The notes under the pieces were generated by a model. The model made no database searches and was not told the DNA's origin. It was given only the letters and a program-made list of their open reading frames with translations. A program made the translations under genes and the position numbers. DNA of 64,000 bases from Halobacterium hubeiense (GTDB lineage: Archaea; Halobacteriota; Halobacteria; Halobacteriales; Halobacteriaceae): contig NZ_LN831303.1 of the NCBI RefSeq assembly GCF_001488575.1, positions 285,523-349,522 of the forward strand. The letters are read 5' to 3'. Shown here piece after piece: positions 1-8,358 of this stretch (position 1 is the stretch's first letter; every line of letters starts with the position of its first letter).

Positions 1-659
1 TCGCAGGTCTCGGCGACGACCCCGACGTCGTGGGTGATGAGGAGCATCGAACTATCCACTTCGTCCTGAATCTCGAGCAGTTTGTCGATGATCTTGTCCT
101 GCACGATGACGTCGAGGCCGGTCGTCGGTTCGTCGGCGATGATGAGGTCCGGGTCGAGCGCGAGCGCCATCGCGATGGTGACGCGTTGGCGCATTCCCCC
201 AGAGAACTCGTGGGGGTAGTCGCTCGTCCGAGCCGGGTCGAGACCGACGATCTCGAAGACTTCGGCGACGCGTTCGTCGGCGTCCGCTTTGGAGACGTCT
301 TTGTGCTTGCGGATTGCCTGTCGAATCTGCGCCCCGACGGTCATCACAGGGTCCAGCGAGTCCATCGCACTCTGTGGGATGTAGGAGATTTCCTCCCAGC
401 GGACGTCTTGCCACTCGTTCTCTGAGAGGTCGACCAGCTCTCGGTCTTTAAACTGGACGCTCCCCGATTGGACTTTACCGTTGTCGTCCAGTAGCCCGAG
501 GATGGTCTTTGCGATGGTTGATTTCCCGCACCCGGACTCGCCGACGAGGCCGTAGTTGTCCTGTTCGCCGATGGAGAAGGAGACGTCGTTGACGGCGTGA
601 ATGTCCTTCTCCGAGGTTTCGTACGTGATTTTGAGGTTGTTGACTTCGAGTAGGGTCAT
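1..659 (-). CDS. Oligopeptide/dipeptide ABC transporter ATPase (OppD type), C-terminus off the window
   Basis: This is the ATPase of a peptide/nickel-type ABC importer and would energise the two permeases encoded just upstream. About 219 codons are visible. Walker [10 protein letters not shown] lies near residues 40-48, the signature FSGGMRQR near 155 and Walker [12 protein letters not shown] after it. The stop codon lies outside the window. The ATG at 659 overlaps the permease stop as ATGA, so the two are translationally coupled. The N-terminus closely resembles the first half of the fused ATPase at 11678-13834 (MTLL.VN.L start, [19 protein letters not shown]), so this gene may also be a fused OppD-OppF protein. 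The family is certain; the substrate cannot be read. Confidence 0.93.
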   Translation of the reverse strand, partial: MTLLEVNNLKITYETSEKDIHAVNDVSFSIGEQDNYGLVGESGCGKSTIAKTILGLLDDNGKVQSGSVQFKDRELVDLSENEWQDVRWEEISYIPQSAMDSLDPVMTVGAQIRQAIRKHKDVSKADADERVAEVFEIVGLDPARTSDYPHEFSGGMRQRVTIAMALALDPDLIIADEPTTGLDVIVQDKIIDKLLEIQDEVDSSMLLITHDVGVVAETC

Positions 660-1576
660 TCTTGCTCCGTTTGCAGATCTGGGTTCACTAGCTCCTCGAA
701 CGCCCGGCCGACCAGGAAGACAGCCGTGGTGACGGCAGCGATACCAATGGCGGGCGGGAGGACCCACCACCACGCAACCCGCATGGCACCTGCGCGGAAG
801 ACCTGCTCGAGCATCCGCCCCCAGGAGGTCATCGTCGGGTCACCGAAGCCGAGGAACGCCAGTGAGGCGCCGGCAACGATTGACCACCCGAACGCGTAGG
901 CGGTGTAGAGGAACCCGATACCGAGCACGTTCGGAGCGACGTGCAGGAACATCGTCCGCAGGTGGCCTGCCCCGCGTGCTCGTGCTGATTTGACGAAGGT
1001 CCGTTCTTTGACCGTCATGACCTCCGACCGGATGACTCGTGCGGGCATCTTCCAGAGGAACACGACGAGTACGGCGGTGATCAACCAGATGTTCGGGGAG
1101 ACGAACGAGAGGATGACCAGCGCCATCGGCAGGAACGGGAGTGCGAACGTCAGGTCGGTCAGCCGCATCAGCGCCTCGTCGACGCGGCCGCCAAAGTACC
1201 CGCTCGTGAGACCGACGAGGAAGCCCAGGACGCCGGTGCCAATCCCACCGAACAGGCCGACGATTAGCGTCGGGCGTGCACCCGCGAGGAACTGACTGAA
1301 GACGTCCTTCCCGAAGGAGGTCGTCCCCATCGGTGCCTTCGCGGTGGGGCTTTCGAGACGCATCATCGAGCCACCGGAGCGCATCGTATGCTCGATGGGA
1401 TGGTGCGGCGCCAGATACGGGCCGAACAAGCCCACGAAGACGAACGCCATGATGATGGCGAACCCAATTTTCGCTGAGGTGTCTTCAAGGACGACGCTCA
1501 GTGTACGACGTGCCCGCGACAGCTCTTCTTGCAGGCGATCTTTCGCTGTTTCGACGTCAAGTGCGTACCCAGACAT
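656..1576 (-). CDS. ABC transporter permease, DppC/OppC type
   Basis: Inner-membrane permease of 306 aa, the second of a pair for the oligopeptide-type importer. After a cytoplasmic N-terminus there is one TM segment near residues 38-55, a periplasmic stretch containing PMGTTSFGKDVFSQ, and a BPD_transp_1 core with several TM helices. The EAA-loop region reads KSARARGAGHLRTMFLHVAPN, the usual contact with the ATPase. Length is normal for DppC. Its ATG shares one base with the stop of the upstream permease (TAATG), and its own stop overlaps the ATPase start, giving a tight four-gene operon read right to left. Substrate is unknown; haloarchaea use this family for peptides, sugars and metals. Confidence 0.93.
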   Translation of the reverse strand: MSGYALDVETAKDRLQEELSRARRTLSVVLEDTSAKIGFAIIMAFVFVGLFGPYLAPHHPIEHTMRSGGSMMRLESPTAKAPMGTTSFGKDVFSQFLAGARPTLIVGLFGGIGTGVLGFLVGLTSGYFGGRVDEALMRLTDLTFALPFLPMALVILSFVSPNIWLITAVLVVFLWKMPARVIRSEVMTVKERTFVKSARARGAGHLRTMFLHVAPNVLGIGFLYTAYAFGWSIVAGASLAFLGFGDPTMTSWGRMLEQVFRAGAMRVAWWWVLPPAIGIAAVTTAVFLVGRAFEELVNPDLQTEQE

Positions 1577-2559
1577 TAGACATCACCCGCTTCGACGGTC
1601 GGGTCCAGTTTCGCGTAGGCGATGTCCGCGGCCAGATTCATCACAATGACAGCCAGCGCCATGATGAACACCGCGGCCTGGACCGTCGGATAGTCTTGAT
1701 TGAGGATCGCATCGACGAGCGCACGACCGATTCCCGGCCACGCGAACACCACTTCCAGCGTAATGACTCCCTGGAAGAGCATGCCTGTCCGGAGCGCGAA
1801 GTACGTCACCAGCGGGAGCAGCGAGTTTCGGCCAGCGCGAGCCAGCTGTTCCATCTCCGATAGTCCCTTTGCGCGGTGGAGTTTGAGGAACTCCGACCCT
1901 TTGCGCTCGACGACGGAGTTCCGCGCAAGCATCAGGAAGTCCCCGCTGTAGAACAGCACTGTCGCCGTGAACGGGAGGATGTAGTGTTTCAGGAAGTCCA
2001 TCGAGAGGTACGTCTCTGTCACCCCCTGTGGGTTGGCCACCGGGCTCCGCATGCCAAACGCTGGGAACCACCCCAGCCCGTACGAGAAGATGATGAGCAG
2101 GAGGATGCCGGTGACGAAGATCGGGGTGGCGCGGAAGAACGTCGTGGTGATGATTCCCGTCTGCTCGAACCACGACCCGCGGTTCCAGCCGGCGTACATC
2201 CCAGCGAGGGAACTGACGACTGCAGTTGTCACCAGTGCGGGTAGGAGCAATACCAGCGTGTTCCGCAACGCAGGCCCGAGAATCGACCAGACTGGCCGCT
2301 GTTCGGTAAGCGAGAGACCGAACTGGAACGTGAACAGGTTCTGGATGTACTTCAGGTACTGAATCCAGATCGGCTCATCGAGGCCGTACATCGCACGCAA
2401 CTCAGCGACCTGTTCCGGCGTTAGTGAGCCGGAGGCGACGAGCCCGCTGAACGGGTCGCTGGGCAGGAACCGAAGCGTCGCGAAGATGATGCTAACCGCT
2501 ACCAGAGTCAATATCGCGGCGATCGCCGTCCGTTTGATCAGGAATCGTCGAAAGCTCAT
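1576..2559 (-). CDS. ABC transporter permease, DppB/OppB type
   Basis: Membrane permease of 327 aa and the usual length for DppB. The N-terminal helix (IAAILTLVAVSIIFATLRFL) is followed by the family motif LPSDPF and by GLDEPIWIQYLKYIQNLFTFQFGLSL, typical of DppB. A BPD_transp_1 core follows, with the ATPase-contact loop around LKLHRAKGLSEMEQLARAGRN. It starts 15 bases after the stop of the binding-protein gene and overlaps the next permease by one base, so it belongs to the same operon. Nothing looks broken. The family call is firm; the transported compound is not readable. Confidence 0.93.
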   Translation of the reverse strand: MSFRRFLIKRTAIAAILTLVAVSIIFATLRFLPSDPFSGLVASGSLTPEQVAELRAMYGLDEPIWIQYLKYIQNLFTFQFGLSLTEQRPVWSILGPALRNTLVLLLPALVTTAVVSSLAGMYAGWNRGSWFEQTGIITTTFFRATPIFVTGILLLIIFSYGLGWFPAFGMRSPVANPQGVTETYLSMDFLKHYILPFTATVLFYSGDFLMLARNSVVERKGSEFLKLHRAKGLSEMEQLARAGRNSLLPLVTYFALRTGMLFQGVITLEVVFAWPGIGRALVDAILNQDYPTVQAAVFIMALAVIVMNLAADIAYAKLDPTVEAGDV

Positions 2560-2574
2560 GGTGTGGGGTGATTC

Positions 2575-4503
2575 TTACGAGAAGTCCGGCTGGTCGAGTT
2601 CGGAGCGCGTTGCGTGGCCGTGCTCGACCCGCTCGTCGAAGGCTTCCCAGGCGTCACCCTCCGGCCAGACGAGCATGTCGTTGCTGTCGAACGTGTAGCC
2701 AGCCTGTTCGAGCATCGTCTTGGCCTGCTCGGGGTTGTATTCGTAGGGTTCGGTCTCACCGTGGAACGGCGTCATCAGCGGCGTGAGGAGGTTCTGCCCG
2801 TCGATCGCTTCCCCCTGCCCTGTGAGAACGTTGTCGACGAAGCTCTGCTTGTCGAAGGCGTGGCTCAACGCAACTCGGAACGTTTTGTCCCGGAACAGTG
2901 GGACGATGTGGTTGAGGTGGACGTCCGTGGGCACGTAGTTGGGCGAGGTCTGTTTCTCGACGCCATCCGCTCGTGAAGCTCGATCGGCCTGTTGGTTGGA
3001 GACCGTCATCCCAATCGCGTCGATGTCGCCCGACTGCATCGAGCCGATGAGTGTCGAGACGTTCCCGACGTTGACCACGACCATCTCGTCGATACCGTCG
3101 CCGGCGACGAAGTACTCCTCGCCGATGAGTTCCCGGCGAGTATCGTCGTCCCACAGCCAGTGGTCCTCGTATTTCGAGAGGCGCAGCTCCTGGCCCTGCG
3201 ACCAGTTCTCGAACTGGAATGGCCCAGTCCCGACGGGGTTGTCGGGGTTGTACTCGGAGGGATTATCGACATCCTCCCAGCGGTGCTTGGGAATGATGGA
3301 ACTACGGACAGCACGCTGGGTGACGAACGAGGCGTCGGGTTCTGTGAGGTTGAACCTCACGCGGCCGCCGCCGGTGGTCGAGACCACTTCGACGCTCTCG
3401 ATAGTCCGGTAGAACGGACCCTGCTGGGGCGCAGTGTGCTGTTTGTACTGTTCGACGCTGAACTTGACGTCCTCTGGGGTGAACGGTTCCCCGTCGTGCC
3501 ACGTAACTCCCTCCCGGAGGTCCATCTCGACGGTGGTATCGTCGACGACCTCGTGGCCGGTCGCCAAGCCGGAGACGATATCCAGTTGCGGCGAGGCGTC
3601 GTAGAGCCCGTCGTAGACGTTCAGCAGACGCTTCTCTTCCAGTCCACCAGTCGACCAGGGGAGATTCGTCCCCTGCATGCCAGCGGTGACGCCCTTGACC
3701 CACGTCGTTGAGTCACCTTGCGGCTGGAGGTTCACCTGCGTCCAGATGAACGAGTCCCGGGTCGTCCCGTTGCCGGGTGTCGGCACGTATCCTTCCCAGT
3801 CTGCGGTGTTGGCGACGTTGATAACGTCAGGGAAGTTTGCGGCGATGAGGTAGGCGTCCTCACTGAGCTTGCGCTGAATCTCCTGACAGAGCTCGGCACG
3901 CGCTTCTTGGTCGCCGATCGTCTGCGCCTGCTCGTCGAGCAGCTCGGTGATTTCGTCGTTCTTGTAATTGTAGTAGTTCCCACCGGTCTCCGGGTGGGCA
4001 CGCATCAGGAACGGGTTCGGGTCGAGGCCACGCTGCGGGTCGGGCCCGTGGAGGTTCATCACGACCGGCACCGGGTGGCCGATGTCAGCCCGCCAGAACT
4101 CACCGTACCTGGTGCTGGGCTGGACGTTGACCAGGTCGACCGGCACCCCGACGGAGTTGAACGAATCTTGGACCGTCAAGGCGAACTCGCGCATCCACGG
4201 CGTCTCCGACTGCGCGAAATGGGTCGTGACCGACGGGACTGACTGCCCCTCGACTGCCGTGTATTCGAACTGGACGGCCTCGTCGTTGACTGACTCGCCT
4301 TTCGTCTCGACGGGCCACTCCTCCCAGAACCGCGATTCGATGGAGCGACCATCGCCACTGGACTGAGTCCCACCGTTGTTACTCTGGTTGCCGTTGCCCC
4401 CGCAGCCGGCTAACGCCGAAATTCCCGCTGCGCTCGCGATGCTGAGGAACCGTCGACGCGACACCTCACCTTTCGTGACTTCGAACGGTTTTTCTCGCGA
4501 CAT
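2575..4503 (-). CDS. Oligopeptide-type ABC transporter substrate-binding lipoprotein (SBP family 5)
   Basis: Extracellular solute-binding protein of 642 aa that would capture the substrate for the permeases downstream. The N-terminus has a twin-arginine signal (VSRRRFLSIASAAG) and a lipobox ending ALAGC, so it is exported folded and lipid-anchored. The SBP_bac_5 core includes TWHDGEPFTPEDVKFSVEQY and PVGTGPFQFENWSQG. Part of the family 5 fold appears to lie N-terminal to a second segment beginning near STTWVKGVTAG, as in long haloarchaeal members. I chose the ATG at 4503 rather than the in-frame one at 4557, because the TATA element ends near 4576 and a GGGGAG Shine-Dalgarno lies 7 bases before 4503. 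It is the first gene of the operon. Confidence 0.92.
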   Translation of the reverse strand: MSREKPFEVTKGEVSRRRFLSIASAAGISALAGCGGNGNQSNNGGTQSSGDGRSIESRFWEEWPVETKGESVNDEAVQFEYTAVEGQSVPSVTTHFAQSETPWMREFALTVQDSFNSVGVPVDLVNVQPSTRYGEFWRADIGHPVPVVMNLHGPDPQRGLDPNPFLMRAHPETGGNYYNYKNDEITELLDEQAQTIGDQEARAELCQEIQRKLSEDAYLIAANFPDVINVANTADWEGYVPTPGNGTTRDSFIWTQVNLQPQGDSTTWVKGVTAGMQGTNLPWSTGGLEEKRLLNVYDGLYDASPQLDIVSGLATGHEVVDDTTVEMDLREGVTWHDGEPFTPEDVKFSVEQYKQHTAPQQGPFYRTIESVEVVSTTGGGRVRFNLTEPDASFVTQRAVRSSIIPKHRWEDVDNPSEYNPDNPVGTGPFQFENWSQGQELRLSKYEDHWLWDDDTRRELIGEEYFVAGDGIDEMVVVNVGNVSTLIGSMQSGDIDAIGMTVSNQQADRASRADGVEKQTSPNYVPTDVHLNHIVPLFRDKTFRVALSHAFDKQSFVDNVLTGQGEAIDGQNLLTPLMTPFHGETEPYEYNPEQAKTMLEQAGYTFDSNDMLVWPEGDAWEAFDERVEHGHATRSELDQPDFS

Positions 4504-4552
4504 TCCACTCCCCTCTTTCCCCCATACCTGCCTGAACTTGGCCCCGAAACCC

Positions 4553-4576
4553 GACAATCATCATCATTCTTTATAT
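4553..4576 (-). promoter_or_regulatory. TATA promoter with a downstream element shared with 10571-10594
   Basis: Read on the minus strand this gives ATATAAAG, then AATGA, three bases, and TGATTGTC. The 24 bases match 10571-10594 at 21 positions. The TATA box sits about 70 bases before the chosen ATG at 4503, so transcription should begin near 4543. The conserved TGATTGTC lies between TATA and the start site, a usual place for an archaeal repressor operator. This ties the binding-protein operon to the acyl-CoA synthetase gene. Confidence 0.6.
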
Positions 4577-4846
4577 GGGAAAGTGTATCATGGAACAACC
4601 ACACCCGAATACCACCCCAGATAGAGGTCAGTCACTCACGCGCGCGCGAGCCGAGGCCCGACGGGCCACACAGCCCTCATCAACAGCCGTCAATCGACGC
4701 AAACAACTGGCTCGATGGCACTACAGGTGCCTCCGCTCCCGCGTTTCAACCATCGGACCCAGCAACAGCAGCACCGCAACAACACTCAGCGCATGTACGG
4801 TACGCGTTCGCCGTCGCGAAAAACGAGGTACGCCACACCCGCGAAG

Positions 4847-5554
4847 TCAACCGCCTTCGTTCACGTCCTGGTCGCCAGAGAAGATCAGGTCGAACAACTG
4901 GTTTTCCGCGAGTCGCAGACGCTCACTAAGCGTCGACTGGGCGATGTCAAGCTCAGTCGCGATATCGTCTGCCGAGGCCCGACGCGGCGTTTCGAAGTAT
5001 CCCAACTCGTGGGCCGTCTGGAGGACGTTCAGCTGATCTTGGGAGAGTTCGTTTCTGACCACGCGGCCGAGCTGACCACTCCCCAGCGGCGCACCCGTCG
5101 TCTCAACCTGATTCACGCTCAAGAGCTCGAATTCCCCGAACTGTTCTTGCAGTTTATCGGCGAGCCGCTGGAAATCGTCCCACTCAGCGACCGTAGCGAC
5201 ACCATTGAAACATTCCGGAGTGAGCACCAACCGATTCGGAATCGCCTTCTCACGTAGGATCAGCCCCAGGAGGAATGGATACGGTTCGTGAGAGACTACT
5301 GTCAGACGGTACGCCTGCTGGTCGCTTTGGTCGTCGGAGACGCGCTCGGAGTAGAATAGCTCGACCCGTGAGAGGGATGCCAGCGCTGTCTCCGGATCGA
5401 ATGTGCTCTCCGAAATAACTAGTAGCGATTCGATCCAGTCGCCTTCGGCAGCGTAAAAGGCGTTTTCGAACTCGATACGCCGGGTTTCCGGGAGCTGTGA
5501 CGCGAGCAGGTCAGCAACCCCGGACCGCTTCGTCTCAAATTCGATGCGAAGAAT
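4847..5554 (-). CDS. Bat/HTH_10-type transcriptional regulator, probable ATT start
   Basis: A 235-residue regulator of the haloarchaeal Bat type: an N-terminal ligand or interaction region, then a C-terminal HTH_10 domain (LSQDQLNVLQTAHELGYFE, then ADDIATELDIAQSTLSERLR). The reading frame is open from an upstream TGA at 5561-5563, but no ATG, GTG or TTG lies near the natural N-terminus. A GGTGA Shine-Dalgarno sits 6 bases before an ATT at 5554, giving ILRIEFETKRSG. The alternative TTG at 5230 would delete about half the protein. It is therefore either an ATT-initiated gene or one whose ATG mutated. It lies between the dicarboxylate cluster and the peptide ABC operon and may control one or both. 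Confidence 0.75.
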   Translation of the reverse strand: MLRIEFETKRSGVADLLASQLPETRRIEFENAFYAAEGDWIESLLVISESTFDPETALASLSRVELFYSERVSDDQSDQQAYRLTVVSHEPYPFLLGLILREKAIPNRLVLTPECFNGVATVAEWDDFQRLADKLQEQFGEFELLSVNQVETTGAPLGSGQLGRVVRNELSQDQLNVLQTAHELGYFETPRRASADDIATELDIAQSTLSERLRLAENQLFDLIFSGDQDVNEGG

Positions 5555-5739
5555 ATTGAATCACCTTAGCTCGCCGCTATCGGTCTCGTTCTCACGATAC
5601 GCAATAAACCTATTCAAGTATTATTATATATTCAACACGACTCTCGCGGTAATCGAGCAACCAACTGACGTGAACAGCGCCGCTATAACATGCCCCGACC
5701 TATGCCGATAATTCCGGCTCAAGAGTCCGTTACGCCGGA

Positions 5740-6816
5740 CTAAAGGCGCGAGCGAAGGTCCTCGACGACCGCCTCAGTTCCCGCATCACCGCCAAGGTCT
5801 GGAGTCCGTGGCGCGGACTGGTCAGATATCTGCCCAATGACGGCACTCCAAAGTGCATCTGCGGCGGCCTCCTCTCCGACATCCTCGAGCAGCATCGACC
5901 ACGAAAGGACGGACGCCAGCGGATTCGCGACGCCCTCACCGACGATGTCGGGTGCACTCCCGTGGACGGGCTCGAACATTGACGGATACTCCTCACCCGG
6001 GTGGATATTCCCGGATGGTGCGAGGCCCATACTTCCAGTAATTTGGGCGCCGATGTCGGTCAAGACGTCTCCGAAAAGGTTCGAAGCGACGAGGACGTCG
6101 AACTCGTGAGGTCGCCGAATCAAGTCCATCGAGGCCGCATCAACCAGCAATCGCTCGACAGTGACGCCGGGATACTCCTCGCTCACCTCCTCGACGATGT
6201 CGTCCCAGAACACCATACTGTGGGCCTGTGCGTTGGATTTGGTGACGCTCGTCAGGTGTCCCTCACGTTCGGCCGCGGCCTGGAAGGCCGCGCGCACGAT
6301 GCGTTCTGTTCCCTGCCGAGTGAAAAGCGCCGACTGAACGGCCGTCTCGTGTCCGAGACCGCGGTGTTCACGGCCGCCGATATCAGCGTATTCACCCTCC
6401 GTGTTCTCGCGGTAGACTACGAAGTCAATGTCGCCGGCCCCGTACCCCTTGAGTGGACTCTCGATACCCTCGAAGAGGACGTTCGGCCGCTTGCAGACGT
6501 ACTGGTCGAACCCTTTCCGAATCGGGAGCAGGAGCCCGTGGAGCGTCACGTGGTCAGGGACCTCCGGGTGGCCAACAGCGCCCAAGAAAATCGAATCAGC
6601 GTCGGCCAGCTCGGCGAGTCCGTCCTCCGGCATCATCTCCCCATGCTCGAGGTAGTACTCGGTTCCCCAGTCACGCCGGGTGAAATCGAATTCGAACCCG
6701 TAGTCGTCGGCCACGTCCTGGAAGAGCGGGAGGGCCACGTCGAGGACTTCTGGGCCGATGCCGTCGCCGGGAATCAGTTCGATGTCATACGTCGTTGTTG
6801 TTTGGTCTTCAGTCAT
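5740..6816 (-). CDS. Tartrate/D-malate dehydrogenase-like decarboxylating enzyme (isocitrate/isopropylmalate dehydrogenase family)
   Basis: NAD-dependent beta-decarboxylating dehydrogenase of 358 aa, the usual family length. It opens with the family motif LIPGDGIGPEV. It then has WGTEYYLEHGEMMPEDGL and GAVGHPEVPDHVTLHG, which resemble tartrate/D-malate dehydrogenase (TtuC/DmlA) more than LeuB. YRENTEGEYADIGGR is the substrate/NAD segment, VDAASMDLIRRP and SNLFGDVLTDIGAQI carry the metal-binding acidic residues, and EPVHGSAPDIVGEGVANP closes the fold. Such enzymes convert D-malate to pyruvate and CO2, or act on tartrate. The MFS carrier and acyl-CoA synthetase upstream fit a C4-dicarboxylate pathway. 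Exact substrate is inferred. Confidence 0.88.
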   Translation of the reverse strand: MTEDQTTTTYDIELIPGDGIGPEVLDVALPLFQDVADDYGFEFDFTRRDWGTEYYLEHGEMMPEDGLAELADADSIFLGAVGHPEVPDHVTLHGLLLPIRKGFDQYVCKRPNVLFEGIESPLKGYGAGDIDFVVYRENTEGEYADIGGREHRGLGHETAVQSALFTRQGTERIVRAAFQAAAEREGHLTSVTKSNAQAHSMVFWDDIVEEVSEEYPGVTVERLLVDAASMDLIRRPHEFDVLVASNLFGDVLTDIGAQITGSMGLAPSGNIHPGEEYPSMFEPVHGSAPDIVGEGVANPLASVLSWSMLLEDVGEEAAADALWSAVIGQISDQSAPRTPDLGGDAGTEAVVEDLRSRL

Positions 6817-7001
6817 TGTGGTCGGATGATCGCTGTCGATCGGTCGTACGGTGCGATTCTCCCGAGCTGTAGCAACCGCTGAATACCGATATCACCTGCT
6901 GACAGTGGACACGGTCCTCTATCAACGACATTAGACCATGTCCCGATTGTGGGAGCCGGATATCGCCTGAGTCCGTATATGGAACAGGGAGCGTTCTCAT
7001 C

Positions 7002-7022
7002 GGCGGAGTTGTGCTCTCCGCC
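7002..7022 (-). terminator. Terminator-like hairpin after the MFS gene
   Basis: GGCGGAG (7002-7008) and CTCCGCC (7016-7022) form a perfect 7-bp stem with a 7-base loop, starting two bases beyond the MFS stop codon at 7024. It may end the MFS transcript or stabilise its 3' end. No long U tract follows on the minus strand, so the role is tentative. Confidence 0.4.
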
Positions 7023-7023
7023 A

Positions 7024-8256
7024 TTAGTCGATCACCCACAGAATCACCGTGATCACCGTCGCGATGCAGAGAATCACCGCCAAGACGCCGAACGCTACCC
7101 GGAATCCACGCACATCAGAGAGGTATCCTACCGCCGCGGGGCCGACAGCGCCTGCGGCAACTAACAGCGTCCGGACGACTCCGAGCGACCCCTTCGCGAT
7201 ACTCTCCGGTAACACAGTGACGAGGTACGCGCCGCGTACGGGCCGATATCCGTGAGCGCCGACGCCGAGCACAATCACCGTCGCCCCGAGCCCGATTGCC
7301 CCCGCGGTCCCCGACAGCACAACGAGGGCGACGAGTCCCGCCGTCGCCGCGGTGAGCGTACCCACAACGAGCGGCAAAACGCCGACACGGTCGCTCGCTT
7401 CCCCGGTAACCAGCTGGACTAGACTGACCGCGAACAGACCGCTGAACAACAGATTAGCGGTTACCGACGGGAGATTCCCTGCGCCCATGAGATACAGCGG
7501 GAGGAACGCCACGAGGCCGTTGTACACGAACGAGAACAGAATCGTGACGACGACGAACGCCGAGAACTTCGGCTGGCGGAACAAGTCGACGTACTCTCGA
7601 AGCTGGGGCGACCCGTCACGCTCCGTGGCGGCGGGCTCTCGCTCGAGGTGGCGAGGCACGCGGACGAGGAACGCGAGAGCGACCGCCAGCGCTGCGAGAC
7701 CCCCCACCAGAAACAGTGTCCGCCACGGCGCTCCGAACACTCCCGGCAAGGAGGTCGCGGCCACGACTGCAGCAGGTGCTGCGACGCCGGCGAGACTACC
7801 GACCGTGTCGAAGACGCCCAGCGACCGCCCGGTTTCAGTGGGGTAAATCCGAGACAGCAACTCGATCGCGACGGTCTTGTACGTCCCTGTGCCGGCACCG
7901 ACGAGCAACATCGCACCAGCCAACACCGCGAACGGCGCATCCACCACCAGCGAAAGCGCCCCGATTCCCGTTACAACGCCACCGACCGTAATGACGCCTA
8001 CTGACCCCGACCGGTCAGCGATATACCCGGATGGGAACTGCATCGCGGCGTACACGAGCATGAGTCCCGTGAACGCTAGTCCAAGGTCAGTCCGTGTAAC
8101 GTCGTATATCGTCTCGAACTGCCCGAACAGCGGCGGGAATGCGTACCGCAGGAATTTGCCGAGGAACCACACGAGCGCGGTCAGCGCCAGCGCGTCGTAG
8201 CGACGGAAGCGGGACAGCGAACCGAGACGTCCCGTTGTGATGTCATCGGCCGTCAT
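7024..8256 (-). CDS. Major facilitator superfamily transporter
   Basis: Twelve-helix secondary transporter of 410 aa. The N-terminal half shows the MFS loop signature in degenerate form (PSGYIADRSGSVGVITVGG) after helix 2. The central cytoplasmic loop is charged (PRHLEREPAATERDGSPQLREY), and the second half repeats the six-helix pattern with SDRVGVLPLVVGTL. Placed between the acyl-CoA synthetase and the dehydrogenase genes on the same strand, it most likely imports the dicarboxylate or related acid they metabolise. The gap to the dehydrogenase gene is about 207 bases and contains a hairpin, so that gene may have its own promoter. Substrate is inferred from context only. Confidence 0.85.
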   Translation of the reverse strand: MTADDITTGRLGSLSRFRRYDALALTALVWFLGKFLRYAFPPLFGQFETIYDVTRTDLGLAFTGLMLVYAAMQFPSGYIADRSGSVGVITVGGVVTGIGALSLVVDAPFAVLAGAMLLVGAGTGTYKTVAIELLSRIYPTETGRSLGVFDTVGSLAGVAAPAAVVAATSLPGVFGAPWRTLFLVGGLAALAVALAFLVRVPRHLEREPAATERDGSPQLREYVDLFRQPKFSAFVVVTILFSFVYNGLVAFLPLYLMGAGNLPSVTANLLFSGLFAVSLVQLVTGEASDRVGVLPLVVGTLTAATAGLVALVVLSGTAGAIGLGATVIVLGVGAHGYRPVRGAYLVTVLPESIAKGSLGVVRTLLVAAGAVGPAAVGYLSDVRGFRVAFGVLAVILCIATVITVILWVID

Positions 8257-8358
8257 AGCACGAGTGGATGGTTCCGTCGACCGGTGGTCAAGACGCAGCG
8301 CTGTCCGCCGTTCGCGTTCGACCTTCGCCGATAGTCAGGTGCGACTTGCATCGATGGG

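Noticed and set aside
4575..5257. Plus-strand genes of 150-180 codons
   Set aside because: They are antisense shadows of the Bat-type regulator and its downstream region, without motifs.
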